A stretch of 64,000 nucleotides of DNA from RYN-230 sp963717125 (GTDB taxonomy: Bacteria > Actinomycetota > Actinomycetes > Streptosporangiales > Streptosporangiaceae), in contig CAVQVG010000017.1 in assembly GCA_963717125.1 (NCBI GenBank), positions 124,001-188,000 on the forward strand, read 5' to 3'. Shown here one piece after another: positions 8,201-16,447 of this stretch. Position numbers and translations under genes: made by a program. The stretch's first letter is position 1. Each line of letters opens with the position of its first letter. The notes beneath the pieces were generated by a model. It made no database searches. It was not told the origin of the DNA and was given only the letters and a program-made list of their open reading frames with translations.

Positions 8201-9119
8201 AGCCGCGCCGGAGCCACCCGCCAGCCGCTCCCGGAACGGCGCTGAGGGCGCGCCGGAGCCACCCGCCAGCCGCCCCGCCAATGGCGCTCAGAGCGCCGTG
8301 GCGGCCGGGGCAGGTAATTCTGGCTTCGCCGGGCCGGCGGCCGCGCAGGATGCCGCTGAGCGCCGCGGCAACGGATCCGCCCCGGGTAACGGCAGCCAGC
8401 CGCCGAGCGAGCAGCAGCCGGTGCTGGCCGGCGCCGAGCAACTGACCATCCCCTACGTCCGGGCCGAGCAGGAGCGCCGCGCCGCCACCGCGCAGCGCCA
8501 GTTCGACCAGCTGGGCAAGGTGAACCCGCTGGCGCTGGAGGAGTACGCGGCGCTGGAGGAGCGGCACGCGTTCCTCAGCACCCAGCTCGAAGACCTCAAG
8601 AAGACCCGACGGGACCTGCTGACCGTGGTCAAGGAGGTGGACGACCGGGTGCAGGAGGTGTTCGAGTCGGCCTTCGAGGACACCGCCCGCGAGTTCGAGG
8701 GGATCTTCGGCCGGCTGTTCCCCGGCGGCGAGGGCCGGCTGATACTCACCGACCCGGACGACATCCTGGCCTCCGGGATCGACTTCGAGGCCAGACCGCC
8801 GGGCAAGAAAGTCAAGCGGATGTCGCTGCTGTCCGGCGGCGAGCGGTCGCTGACCGCGATCGCCTTCCTGCTGGCCATCTTCAAGGCCCGGCCGTCACCG
8901 TTCTACGTGCTCGACGAGGTCGAGGCCGCCCTTGATGACACGAACATGCAGCGCCTGCTGCACATCTTCGAGGAGCTCCGGTCGGTCTCCCAGCTGCTGA
9001 TCATCACCCACCAGAAGCGCACCATGGAGATCGCCGACGCGCTGTACGGCATCAGCATGCGCGGCGACGGCGTGTCCACCGTGGTCAGCCAGCGGCTCCG
9101 CGAGCGCGAATCCGCCTGA
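5286..9119 (+). CDS. smc: Chromosome segregation ATPase SMC
   Basis: 1277 residues from GTG 5286. The N-terminal head has Walker A GPNGSGKSN at about residue 33. Long Ala/Arg/Glu-rich coiled coils flank a hinge at about residues 500-660. The C-terminal head has the signature LSGGERSLTAIAF at about 1180 and Walker B YVLDEVEAALDD at about 1205. SMC with ScpA/ScpB compacts and aligns the chromosome arms. A Pro/Ala/Asn/Gly-rich insert at about residues 965-1055 interrupts the second coiled coil near the head and carries a 24-bp direct repeat (8205-8228 and 8250-8273). Actinobacterial SMCs often have a short linker here; this one looks enlarged. Confidence 0.96.
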   Translation: MYLKTLTLRGFKSFASATTLRFEPGITCIVGPNGSGKSNVVDAFSWVMGEQGVKTLRGGKMEDVVFAGTASRPPLGRAEVTLTIDNSDGALPIEYTEVTISRLLFRSGQSEYSINGDHCRLLDVQELLSDSGLGREMHVIVGQGQLDQVLHAGPEARRALIEEAAGVLKHRRRKEKALRKLEAMQVNLTRLVDLTAELRRRLKPLGRQAAIARKAAVIQADLRDARLRLLADDYVTAAAALERDETDEAAALTRRAELERTLAQARQREAELDGDEQQHAPRLAAAQEAWFALSALSERLRGVASVAQERHAHLVAQPDAARPGRDPDELDAEAEALREQEAVLGERLETAREQLTAVTAGRSAAEAALAEEERRLALAARAEAKRAEQLARLRAQVGAARSKAAAADEEAGRLADSFDEAKSRADQADREYEELQDACAGRDDDRTGLAWEHEQAAAKLSAASARVSELRAAERETSAEGAALAARVQALREGVHALRTGKDASAALLGEPGRFGGVLGAVAELVTVADGAQDAIAAALGSAADAVAVSGLAAAVAILETLKGEDTGGASLMIASDRPSAAGLSAGLQLPDGAQPALGLVRAPAELSAALASLLAGVVVAADLGQAQDLVQAHPEVRVVTRQGDVLGAHWASGGSAKAPSEFTLRGVADEAAAGLEDVARRGEQAAADLADAVADEDQAREVVTAAQASIQQADAAAAEISGRLGRLAGAARAARDEAQRLAAAIANAQRAQEAGAASVSELEASLAAAEGVAGVLTGPDAMAQPGPDAGESAAAEDEPDRATLAAAVSAGRNAEMDARLEVRTAEERLRAIAGRADALVATAAAERQAAQQSAARRVRRERQAVVAKAVAEGAALALARLTESVTAAAEQRQTAEQASRGRAVALKEVRARVRDLATEFDRVVDAAHGTEMARAEHRMRLEQMAARAADEFGVATEALVAEYGPDVPVPLAAPEPPASRSRNGAEGAPEPPASRPANGAQSAVAAGAGNSGFAGPAAAQDAAERRGNGSAPGNGSQPPSEQQPVLAGAEQLTIPYVRAEQERRAATAQRQFDQLGKVNPLALEEYAALEERHAFLSTQLEDLKKTRRDLLTVVKEVDDRVQEVFESAFEDTAREFEGIFGRLFPGGEGRLILTDPDDILASGIDFEARPPGKKVKRMSLLSGGERSLTAIAFLLAIFKARPSPFYVLDEVEAALDDTNMQRLLHIFEELRSVSQLLIITHQKRTMEIADALYGISMRGDGVSTVVSQRLRERESA

Positions 9120-9184
9120 ACGGGCATGACCCACCGCAGATGGGGGATTAGCCCCGCTGGAGTGTCTGCCAGACTGGGGCCGTT

Positions 9185-10360
9185 ATGGAACTCGCGATCA
9201 TTCTTGGCTTGATCTTTATTCTGCTCATCGCCGGCGCCGGGACAACGCTGCTGGTGCGGCCGGGCCGGCGCCGGGTGGCCGCGCCGCCGGAGCCGCCCGC
9301 GGAGCCGCCCGCCGCGCCGCCAGACCGGCAGCAGACCGTCGCGCCACCCGGTCAGGACGTGGACACCGCCACCCCCGGGGTCGAGGAAGTGCTACCCCCC
9401 GCGGCCCAGCCAGCCCCGGTAGAACCCGCGCCCGCCCCGCTGCGCGGCCGCCTGGCCCGGCTGCGCGGGCGGCTGGCCGCCTCCCGCGGCGGCTTCGGGT
9501 CGGTGCTGCTCAGCCTGCTCTCCCGGGACGTCCTGGACGACGAGGCCTGGGACGACATCGAGGACACGCTGATCACCGCCGACATCGGCGCCGGGCCGGC
9601 CCGGCAGATCGTCGAAGAGCTCAAAACCCAGGTCAAGGTGGCCGGCCCGCAGAGCCCGGACGAGGTGCGCGGCATGCTGCGCGCCGAGCTGATCATCCAG
9701 CTCGGCGCGGACACCGACCGCACCCTGCACACCACCCCGCACGGCGACCGGCCCGCGGTGGTGCTCATGGTGGGCGTCAACGGCACCGGCAAGACCACCG
9801 TGTGCGGCAAGCTCGGCCGGGCCCTGATCGGCGAGGGCGAGACGGTGCTGCTCGGGGCGGCGGACACGTTCCGGGCCGCGGCCGCCGACCAGCTGCAGAC
9901 CTGGGCCGGCCGGATCGGGGCCCCGGTGGTCCGCTCCGACAAGGAGGGCGCGGACCCGGCCAGCGTGGCGTTCGAGGCGGTCAGCACCGGCATCGACCAG
10001 CGGGTGGGCTGCGTCATCGTGGACACGGCCGGCCGGCTGCACACCAAGACCGGCCTGATGGACGAGCTGGGCAAGATCAAGCGGGTGATCGAGAAGAAGG
10101 CCACCGTGGACGAGGTCCTGCTCGTGCTGGACGCCACCACGGGACAGAACGGGCTGCGCCAGGCCCGGGTGTTCGCCGAGGCGGTGGACGTCACCGGGAT
10201 CGTGCTGACCAAGCTGGACGGCACGGCCAAGGGCGGCATCGTGTTCCAGGTGCAGCGCGAGCTCGGCGTGCCGGTCAAGCTGGTCGGCCTGGGCGAGGGC
10301 CCGGATGACCTGGCTCCGTTCGAACCGGACGCGTTCGTGGACGCGATCCTCGGCAATTAA
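9185..10360 (+). CDS. ftsY: Signal recognition particle receptor FtsY
   Basis: 391 residues. An N-terminal membrane helix (about residues 3-24) is followed by a Pro/Ala-rich linker to about 90 and then the NG GTPase domain. GTPase motifs are GVNGTGKTT (about 197), DTAGR (about 280) and TKLDGTAKGG (about 340). FtsY docks SRP-ribosome complexes at the membrane, partnering Ffh encoded 3 kb downstream. The membrane-anchored form with a variable linker is normal for actinomycetes. The gap after smc is 65 bp; no clear ribosome binding site precedes ATG 9185. Confidence 0.95.
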   Translation: MELAIILGLIFILLIAGAGTTLLVRPGRRRVAAPPEPPAEPPAAPPDRQQTVAPPGQDVDTATPGVEEVLPPAAQPAPVEPAPAPLRGRLARLRGRLAASRGGFGSVLLSLLSRDVLDDEAWDDIEDTLITADIGAGPARQIVEELKTQVKVAGPQSPDEVRGMLRAELIIQLGADTDRTLHTTPHGDRPAVVLMVGVNGTGKTTVCGKLGRALIGEGETVLLGAADTFRAAAADQLQTWAGRIGAPVVRSDKEGADPASVAFEAVSTGIDQRVGCVIVDTAGRLHTKTGLMDELGKIKRVIEKKATVDEVLLVLDATTGQNGLRQARVFAEAVDVTGIVLTKLDGTAKGGIVFQVQRELGVPVKLVGLGEGPDDLAPFEPDAFVDAILGN

Positions 10361-10407
10361 CGCTGGTACCAGGGGAGAAACGTCCCCGTAACATGTGACC
10401 CTTGTCT

Positions 10408-10423
10408 TTCACGCCGCCGAAAC
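10408..10423. promoter_or_regulatory. Possible GlnR half-site pair upstream of glnB
   Basis: TTCAC, six bases, then GAAAC matches the gTnAC-n6-GaAAC layout of a GlnR box, 74 bp before glnB. A GTAAC occurs 20 bp upstream (10388-10392), close to but not at the canonical 22-bp repeat. Only one a/b pair is good, so this is tentative. Confidence 0.35.
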
Positions 10424-10496
10424 ACTCCGTGCGGGCGGGCGAAACGCCTCGGGCAGAGGGTCGGCACAGGACAGGGTGCCCCGAGAAGGTGGTCGC

Positions 10497-10835
10497 ATGA
10501 AGCTCATCACTGCCGTGATCAAACCGTTCAAGCTGGACGAGGCGAAGGCGGCGCTGCAGGCCTTCGGTGTCCATGGGATGACCGTGAGCGAGGCCAGCGG
10601 CTACGGCCGGCAGCGTGGTCACACCGAGGTCTACCGGGGCGCCGAATACCAGGTTGACCTGGTGCCCAAGGTCCGGCTGGAGGTGCTGTGCGAGGATGAG
10701 GACGCGGACGACTTGATCGGGGTGATCGTCAAGGCCGCGCAGACCGGCCGGATCGGTGACGGGAAGGTCTGGTCGGTCCCGGTGGACACGGTGGTGCGGG
10801 TGCGCACCGGTGAGCGCGGCTCGGGCGCGCTCTAG
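10497..10835 (+). CDS. glnB: Nitrogen regulatory protein PII
   Basis: 112 residues from ATG 10497 (AGAAGG upstream); an open frame reaches back to 10395 but does not resemble PII. The T-loop GHTEVYRGAEYQVDLVPK carries Tyr51, the residue modified by GlnD-type nucleotidyltransferases (adenylylated in Streptomyces). The C-terminal signature TGRIGDGKVWS is intact. PII senses 2-oxoglutarate and ATP/ADP and controls ammonium uptake and assimilation. Its partner enzyme GlnD follows 62 bp downstream. The amtB gene that usually precedes glnB in this operon is absent here; ftsY is the upstream neighbour. Confidence 0.95.
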   Translation: MKLITAVIKPFKLDEAKAALQAFGVHGMTVSEASGYGRQRGHTEVYRGAEYQVDLVPKVRLEVLCEDEDADDLIGVIVKAAQTGRIGDGKVWSVPVDTVVRVRTGERGSGAL

Positions 10836-10897
10836 CCCACGGACACAGTAGGAGGCCTGGTCGGGGTGCGCGTGACGGGCCCGGGAAGGCAGGCGTA

Positions 10898-13153
10898 ATG
10901 TCCGCACCCGCTGCCCGTCCCCACTCCGACGGGCCGCCGCTGACCTCCTTCGCCAGCGACCGGGCCCGGCGCAGCGCGGAGACCGACCGCTGGCTGGCGT
11001 CCCTGCTCGGCGCGGAGCCCGGTGTCGCGCTGGTCGCGGTGGGCGGGTACGGCCGCCGGGAACTGCTGCCCGGCAGCGACCTGGACGTCCTGCTGCTGCA
11101 CGCCAGCCGGGACGGCATCGCGGCCATGGCCGACCGGATCTGGTACCCGATCTGGGATTCGGGCACCCGGCTGGATCACGCCGTGCGGACCACTAGCCAG
11201 GCCCGCAAGGTGGCCAGGAAAGATCTCAAGGTCGCCCTGGGCCTGCTCTATGCCCGGCACGTGGCCGGGGACCCCGAGCTGACCAGCGCGTTGCGGGCCG
11301 GTGCGCTGGAGGACTGGCGCGCCCGCGCCGGCACCCGGCTGGCCGAGCTCCAGGCGCTGCACGTGGAGCGGACCGAGCGCAGCGGTGAACTCGCGTTCCT
11401 GCTCGAACCGGACCTCAAGGAAACCCGCGGCGGGCTGCGCGACGTGCACGCGATCCAGGCCATCGCGGCCGCCTGGGTGGCGCCCGGCCCGGGGCCGCGG
11501 GTCCGGGCCGCGTACGAGTCGATCATGGACGCGCGGCACGCGCTGCACGAGATCACCGGGCGGCCCACCGACCGGCTCGTCCTGCAGGAGCAGGATGAGG
11601 TGGCCCGGGTCCTCGGGCTGCTGGACGCGGACGCGCTCATGCGCCACCTGGCCGGCGCCGGCCGGGCTGTGGCCTACTCGGTGGATCAGGCATTCCGCCA
11701 GGCCCAGCGCAGCCGGGGCGGCAGGCGGCGGGGCAAGGCGCAGCGCCAGCCGCTGGCCGACGGCCTGGTCGAGCAGGACGGCGAGGTGGTGCTGGCCCGG
11801 GCCGCGGACCCGGCCGCCGACCCGGCGCTGCCGCTGCGCGCCGCGGCCGCGGCCGCCCAGGCCGGGCTGGTGCTGGCCCCCCGCACGCTGACCCGGCTGG
11901 CGGACTGCCCGCCGCTGCCGGTGCCCTGGCCGCCGGAGGCCAGGGGCGCCCTGGTCGCGCTGCTCGGGGCGGGCCCAGCCACCGTTCCGGTGTGGGAGGC
12001 GCTGGACCAGGAGGGCCTGGTGGCGAGCCTGCTGCCGGACTGGGAGCGGGTGCGGAACCGGCCGCAGCGCAACCCGCTGCACACCTACACCGTGGACCGG
12101 CACCTGGTGGAGACGGCCGTCCGGTCCGCCGTGCTGACCCGCGACGTGGCCCGGCCTGACCTGCTGCTGCTCTCCGCGCTGCTGCACGACATCGGCAAGG
12201 GCTGGCCCGGGGACCACCGGGTCACCGGGGAGGTGGTGGCCCGGGACGTGGCCCGGCGGGTCGGTCTCGGCCCATCCGACGCCGAGCTGGTGGCCGGCGC
12301 GGTCCGGCACCACCTGCTGCTGCCGCAGACCGCGACCCGGCGCGACCTGGACGACCCGGTCACCGTGTCCCAGGTGGCCGCGGTGGTCGGCGGCCGGCCG
12401 CTGCTCGGGCTGCTGCACGCGCTGGCCATCGCGGACGGCCTGGCCACCGGGCCGGCCGCGTGGAACGACTGGAAAGAGGGCCTGGTCGGGGACTTGGTCC
12501 GGCGGGTCGAGTCGCGGCTGGCGGGTGAGCCACCGCCGGAGCCGCTGCCGCTCCGCCCGGATCAGGCCGCCCTGGCCGACGAGGGCGTGCCCGCGGCCCG
12601 GGTCACCGGCGCCGAGGTGACCATCGTGGCGCCGGACCGGCCCGGGCTGCTCTGGCAGGCGGCCGGGGTGCTGGCGTCACACCGGCTGGCGGTGCGTTCG
12701 GCCAACGCGACCTCGCACGGCACGATGGCGGTGGCGGCGTTCACCGTGACGCCGGAGTTCGGCGACCCGCCCGACGCCGACCTGGTCAGCAGCGACCTGC
12801 GCCGGGCGCTGGCCGGGCGGCTGGACGTGGCCGAACGGCTGGAGCGGCGGATGCGGGCCTACCGCGACTCGCCGGTCCCGGTCCCGGTGGCGCCGCCCAA
12901 GGTCACCCTGCTGGACGACGCCTCGCGGACCGCGACCGTGGTCGAGGTCCGCGCGCACGACGCGCCCGGCCTGCTATGGCGGATCGGCCGGGCGCTCGGC
13001 GACTGCGGCCTGGACGTGCGGGCGGCCCGGGTGGAGACCCTGGGCGCGGAGGCGGTGGACGTGTTCTACGTGGTGGACACCTCCGGTGGGCCGGTCGGCG
13101 GGTCCCGCATCCGCGGCAAGATCGCCGCCCAGGTGCTCGCCGCGCTGGCCTAA
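10898..13153 (+). CDS. glnD: PII nucleotidylyltransferase GlnD
   Basis: 751 residues. The nucleotidyltransferase domain has GGYGRRELLPGSDLDVLLL at about residues 48-66. A GlnD-specific helical segment follows (DLKETRGGLRDVHAIQ). The HD domain has LLHDIGKGWPGDH near residue 427, and two ACT domains lie at about 565-645 and 675-751. It modifies Tyr51 of PII and removes the group, with glutamine sensed by the ACT domains. In Streptomyces the enzyme is an adenylyltransferase, and the same is likely here. Confidence 0.94.
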   Translation: MSAPAARPHSDGPPLTSFASDRARRSAETDRWLASLLGAEPGVALVAVGGYGRRELLPGSDLDVLLLHASRDGIAAMADRIWYPIWDSGTRLDHAVRTTSQARKVARKDLKVALGLLYARHVAGDPELTSALRAGALEDWRARAGTRLAELQALHVERTERSGELAFLLEPDLKETRGGLRDVHAIQAIAAAWVAPGPGPRVRAAYESIMDARHALHEITGRPTDRLVLQEQDEVARVLGLLDADALMRHLAGAGRAVAYSVDQAFRQAQRSRGGRRRGKAQRQPLADGLVEQDGEVVLARAADPAADPALPLRAAAAAAQAGLVLAPRTLTRLADCPPLPVPWPPEARGALVALLGAGPATVPVWEALDQEGLVASLLPDWERVRNRPQRNPLHTYTVDRHLVETAVRSAVLTRDVARPDLLLLSALLHDIGKGWPGDHRVTGEVVARDVARRVGLGPSDAELVAGAVRHHLLLPQTATRRDLDDPVTVSQVAAVVGGRPLLGLLHALAIADGLATGPAAWNDWKEGLVGDLVRRVESRLAGEPPPEPLPLRPDQAALADEGVPAARVTGAEVTIVAPDRPGLLWQAAGVLASHRLAVRSANATSHGTMAVAAFTVTPEFGDPPDADLVSSDLRRALAGRLDVAERLERRMRAYRDSPVPVPVAPPKVTLLDDASRTATVVEVRAHDAPGLLWRIGRALGDCGLDVRAARVETLGAEAVDVFYVVDTSGGPVGGSRIRGKIAAQVLAALA

Positions 13154-13299
13154 GGTGTTCTTCTTCTGCTATTCGGGCCGCATTTCACGGTCCCCCTACC
13201 GCCCCCTACCGCGAATGATCGGACGTCTCGCCCGGTCTGTCAGGAGAGCCGTTCTTCACCATTGAGTAAGGGCGCGCCCGGGCGGACGTTCCAGCGGCA

Positions 13300-13328
13300 C
13301 TGACCCGGTGGCCCCGACCGGATAGCCT
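13300..13328 (+). promoter_or_regulatory. Promoter of ffh, likely leaderless
   Basis: CTGACC (13300-13305) and TAGCCT (13323-13328) are separated by exactly 17 bp. The -10 box ends 7 nt before GTG 13336, so transcription would start at the start codon. No ribosome binding site is visible. Just upstream, at 13191-13211, is the short direct repeat CCCCCTACCGC. Confidence 0.5.
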
Positions 13329-13335
13329 GGGATGC

Positions 13336-15036
13336 GTGTTCGAGACTCTCTCCGACCGGCTGACCCAGGTCTTCTCTACGCTCCGCGGGCGCGGGCGGCT
13401 GTCCCCCGCGGACATCGATGCGACGGCCCGCGAGATCCGTATCGCGCTGCTCGAGGCGGACGTGGCGCTCCCCGTGGTGCGGGAGTTCATCGCCCGGATC
13501 AAGGAGCGGGCGTCGTCGGAAGAGGTATCCACGGCGCTGAACCCGGCGCAGCAGGTCATCAAGATCGTTCACGAGGAACTGATCGAGATCCTGGGCGGCG
13601 AGGCCCGGCGGATCCGCTTCGCCAAGGTGCCGCCGACCGTGATCATGCTGGCGGGCCTGCAGGGCTCCGGTAAGACCACGCTGGCCGGCAAGCTGGCGCT
13701 GTGGCTGAAGAGCCAGGGCAACACGCCGCTGCTGGTCGCGGCCGACCTGCAGCGCCCGAACGCGGTCCAGCAGCTGCAGGTGATAGGGGAGCGGGCCGGG
13801 GCGCCGGTGTTCGCCCCTGAGCCGGGCAACGGCGTGGGCGACCCGGTCGCGGTGGCCCGCGAGTCGGTGGAGGAAGCGCGCCGCCGGCAGCACAACGTGG
13901 TCATCATCGACACCGCGGGCCGGCTGGGCATCGACGAGGAGCTGATGCGCCAGGCCATCTCGATCAGGGACGCGACCGACCCGGACGAGATCCTGTTCGT
14001 GGTGGACGCGATGATCGGCCAGGACGCGGTGGCCACCGCCCAGGCCTTCCTCGACGGCGTCGGCTACGACGGGGTCGTGCTCACCAAGCTGGACGGTGAC
14101 GCCCGCGGTGGTGCCGCGCTGTCCATCCGGCAGCTGACCGGCCGGCCGGTGATGTTCGCCTCGTCCGGCGAGAAGCTCGAGGACTTCGACGTCTTCCACC
14201 CGGACCGGATGGCCTCGCGCATCCTCGACATGGGCGACGTGCTCACCCTGATCGAGCAGGCCGAGCGGGCCTTCGACGAGGACCAGACGGCCAAGATGGC
14301 CGGGAAGCTGGCCTCCGGCGACGGCTTCACCCTGGAGGACTTCGTCGAGCAGCTAGCCATGGTGCGCAAGCTCGGGCCGATCGGCAACCTGCTCGGCATG
14401 CTGCCCGGCGCGGCGCAGAACCGCGAGATGCTCAGCCAGATCGACGACAAGGACCTGGACCGGGCGGCGGCCATCGTCAACTCGATGACCCCGGCCGAGC
14501 GGCGCAACCCGAAGATCCTCAACGGGTCCCGCCGGGCCCGCATTGCCAACGGGTCCGGGGTCACCGTGGGCGAGGTCAACAACCTCGTCGTCCGGTTCCT
14601 CGAAGGCCAGAAGATGATGCGCCAGATGATGGGCGGCGGCGGGATGCCCGGCATGCCGCCCATCCCAGGCATGCGCCGCGCGGTGAGCAAGAGCGCGAAG
14701 AAGAAGGCGAAGAAGAAGCCCAAGGGCGGACGGCCCGGCGGCAACCCGGCGGCGGGCAAGGCCGCCGGCAAGCCAGCTTCCGGTGCCCACGCGGGTAACG
14801 GTGCTGGCCAGGGAGCGCCGGGGCTGGGCCAGGGCGCTGACGGCGGGCTGCCCGGCTCACCGGAGGAGCTGGCCGCCAGCCTGGACGCGCTCAACGCCAA
14901 CCCGGCGCTGCGCCGCGCTATCCCCGATCTCGGCAAGCTGCCGTCGCCAGACGGCGCGGTTAACGGCCCCGGCAGCCTGCCGGCCGGTTTCGGCCTGCTC
15001 GGCCGCCGCCGCCAATCCAAAAAGGACGACAAGTAA
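13336..15036 (+). CDS. ffh: Signal recognition particle protein Ffh
   Basis: 566 residues from GTG 13336. The NG domain carries GLQGSGKTTLAGKLA (about 107), DTAGRLG and TKLDGDARGGAALS. A methionine-rich M domain for signal-peptide and SRP RNA binding follows, ending around residue 440 (QKMMRQMMGGGGMPGMPP). Beyond it is a Lys-rich segment and a Gly/Ala-rich tail of about 110 residues, longer than in E. coli but seen in actinomycetes. Together with FtsY it directs membrane proteins co-translationally. Confidence 0.96.
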   Translation: MFETLSDRLTQVFSTLRGRGRLSPADIDATAREIRIALLEADVALPVVREFIARIKERASSEEVSTALNPAQQVIKIVHEELIEILGGEARRIRFAKVPPTVIMLAGLQGSGKTTLAGKLALWLKSQGNTPLLVAADLQRPNAVQQLQVIGERAGAPVFAPEPGNGVGDPVAVARESVEEARRRQHNVVIIDTAGRLGIDEELMRQAISIRDATDPDEILFVVDAMIGQDAVATAQAFLDGVGYDGVVLTKLDGDARGGAALSIRQLTGRPVMFASSGEKLEDFDVFHPDRMASRILDMGDVLTLIEQAERAFDEDQTAKMAGKLASGDGFTLEDFVEQLAMVRKLGPIGNLLGMLPGAAQNREMLSQIDDKDLDRAAAIVNSMTPAERRNPKILNGSRRARIANGSGVTVGEVNNLVVRFLEGQKMMRQMMGGGGMPGMPPIPGMRRAVSKSAKKKAKKKPKGGRPGGNPAAGKAAGKPASGAHAGNGAGQGAPGLGQGADGGLPGSPEELAASLDALNANPALRRAIPDLGKLPSPDGAVNGPGSLPAGFGLLGRRRQSKKDDK

Positions 15037-15227
15037 CCCCGGCAGACCGGCCCGCTTCGGCGCTGATTACGCCCTGGCCCGATCTGTCTGGCACAATGTC
15101 TGGGACACCTCCCGGTCTGGCGACGCCCTCTCACGCTCGCCGGCCCGGGACCGAGTAGGCCGACGCGGTGGTCCCCACCCGGCGCGAGCGTTGCCTGCAT
15201 CCGATCGTTCTGGGAGAGACCACACCC

Positions 15228-16197
15228 GTGGCTGTCAAGATCAAGCTGAAGCGCATGGGCAAGATCCACGCGCCGTATTACCGGATCATCGTGGCTGACG
15301 CCCGCACCAAGCGGGACGGCCGCGCGATCGAGGAGATCGGGAAATACCACCCGATGAACGAGCCGTCGTTCATCGAGGTCAACTCTGAGCGGGCCCAGCA
15401 CTGGCTGTCCGTCGGCGCGCAGCCGACCGACCCGGTGCGGAAGATCCTTGAGGTCACCGGCGACTGGCAGAAGTTCAAGGGCCTGCCCGGTGCCGAGGGG
15501 ACGCTGAAGACCGCGGCGCCGAAGGCGGACAAGAAGGACGCCTACGCGGCTGCGGTGGCCGAGGCCGTGGGCACTGGCGACAGCGCCAAGGGCAAGGGCC
15601 GCAGGCCGGCCGGCAAGGGCGCCGACGACCAGCCCGAGCCGGCCGCCAGGGCGGCCAGGCCAGCCGGCCGGGCCGGCGGCAGGCAGGCCAGCGGCAAGGC
15701 CGACACGGCCAAGCCAGACACCGCCAAGCCAGACACCGCCAAGCCGGACACGGCCAAGCTGGACACTGCCAAGGCTGAGACGGCCAAGGCTGAGACGGCC
15801 AAGGCTGAGACGGCCAAGGCTGACACGGCCAAGGCTGACACGGCCAAGGCTGACACGGCCAAGGCTGACACCGCCAAGGCTGACACGGCCAAGGCCGGAC
15901 ACCGCCAAGGCTGACAAGGCCAAGCCGGACACCGCCAAGGCTGACAAGGCCAAGCCGGACACCGCCAAGGCTGACAAGGCCAAGCCGGACACCGCCAAGG
16001 CGGACAAGGCCAAGCCGGACACCGCCAAGGCGGACAAGGCCAAGGACAAGGCCGGTGACGCCTCGGCCGCCAAGGACACGGCCGAGGACAAGAGCGCCAA
16101 GGCCGGTGCCAAGAAGGACAGTGCCGCGAAGCCCGAGCCGGCGGACGCTGGCGAAGCGGCGGCGGCCACGGCCACGGAGCAGGGCAACGGAGCCTGA
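15228..16197 (+). CDS. rpsP: Ribosomal protein bS16 with long repeat tail, frameshifted in the tail
   Basis: GTG 15228 (GGGAGAG upstream) opens MAVKIKLKRMGKIHAPYYRI; residues 1 to about 85 are a complete bS16. A Lys/Ala/Asp/Thr tail follows, built from 15-bp units encoding (A/P)DTAK or AETAK and then 30-bp units. In the given sequence the frame shifts at about 15894, inside the repeats, and stops at 15914 (228 residues). Removing one base there keeps the frame open to a TGA at 16195-16197, one base before the next start codon, giving about 322 residues. bS16 is normally 80-165 residues. The ribosomal domain is unaffected either way. Repeat slippage or a sequence error are both likely causes. 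Confidence 0.92.
15699..16044 (+). repeat. Coding minisatellite in rpsP
   Basis: Thirteen 15-bp units run from 15699 to 15893 (consensus GCTGACACGGCCAAG), then one extra base, then five 30-bp units from 15895 to 16044 (CCGGACACCGCC then AAGGCTGACAAGGCCAAG). The single extra base at the junction changes the reading frame. Confidence 0.9.
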
Positions 16198-16198
16198 C

Positions 16199-16441
16199 AT
16201 GCTGGAAGAGGCCCTTGAGCACCTGGTGAAGGGCATCGTGGAATACCCAGACGACGTGCGGGTGGCCAGCCACGGGCTGCGCAGGGGCCAGGTCCTCGAG
16301 GTGCGCGTGCACCCCGAGGATCTGGGCAAGGTCATCGGCCGCGGCGGCCGGACGGCCAAGGCGCTGCGCACCGTCATCGGCTCGCTGGCCGGCGGCAAGT
16401 ACGTCCGGGTCAACCTGCTCGACGTGGACGAGGTCCGCTAG
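16199..16441 (+). CDS. khpA: KH-domain RNA-binding protein (KhpA-like)
   Basis: 80 residues from ATG 16199, one base after the restored rpsP stop. It contains the KH-domain loop VIGRGGRTAKALRTVI. KhpA proteins bind RNA and in some bacteria pair with KhpB. A small KH protein between rpsP and rimM is a conserved arrangement in actinobacteria and Firmicutes. The single-base gap to the upstream frame suggests translational coupling, which supports rpsP originally reading through to 16197. Confidence 0.92.
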   Translation: MLEEALEHLVKGIVEYPDDVRVASHGLRRGQVLEVRVHPEDLGKVIGRGGRTAKALRTVIGSLAGGKYVRVNLLDVDEVR

Positions 16442-16447
16442 CTCGTC

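Noticed and set aside
15699..16044. Regular repeats that might be a CRISPR array
   Set aside because: Units are 15 or 30 bp, contiguous, with no unique spacers, and are in frame with rpsP.
14064..16187. 707-residue minus-strand frame with LALSALAVSG-type repeats
   Set aside because: It is the reverse complement of ffh and the rpsP repeats; the apparent peptide repeats come from the rpsP minisatellite.
16055..16198. Longer start for the KH protein
   Set aside because: The extra residues lie opposite the rpsP tail in another frame; ATG 16199 gives the standard KhpA length.
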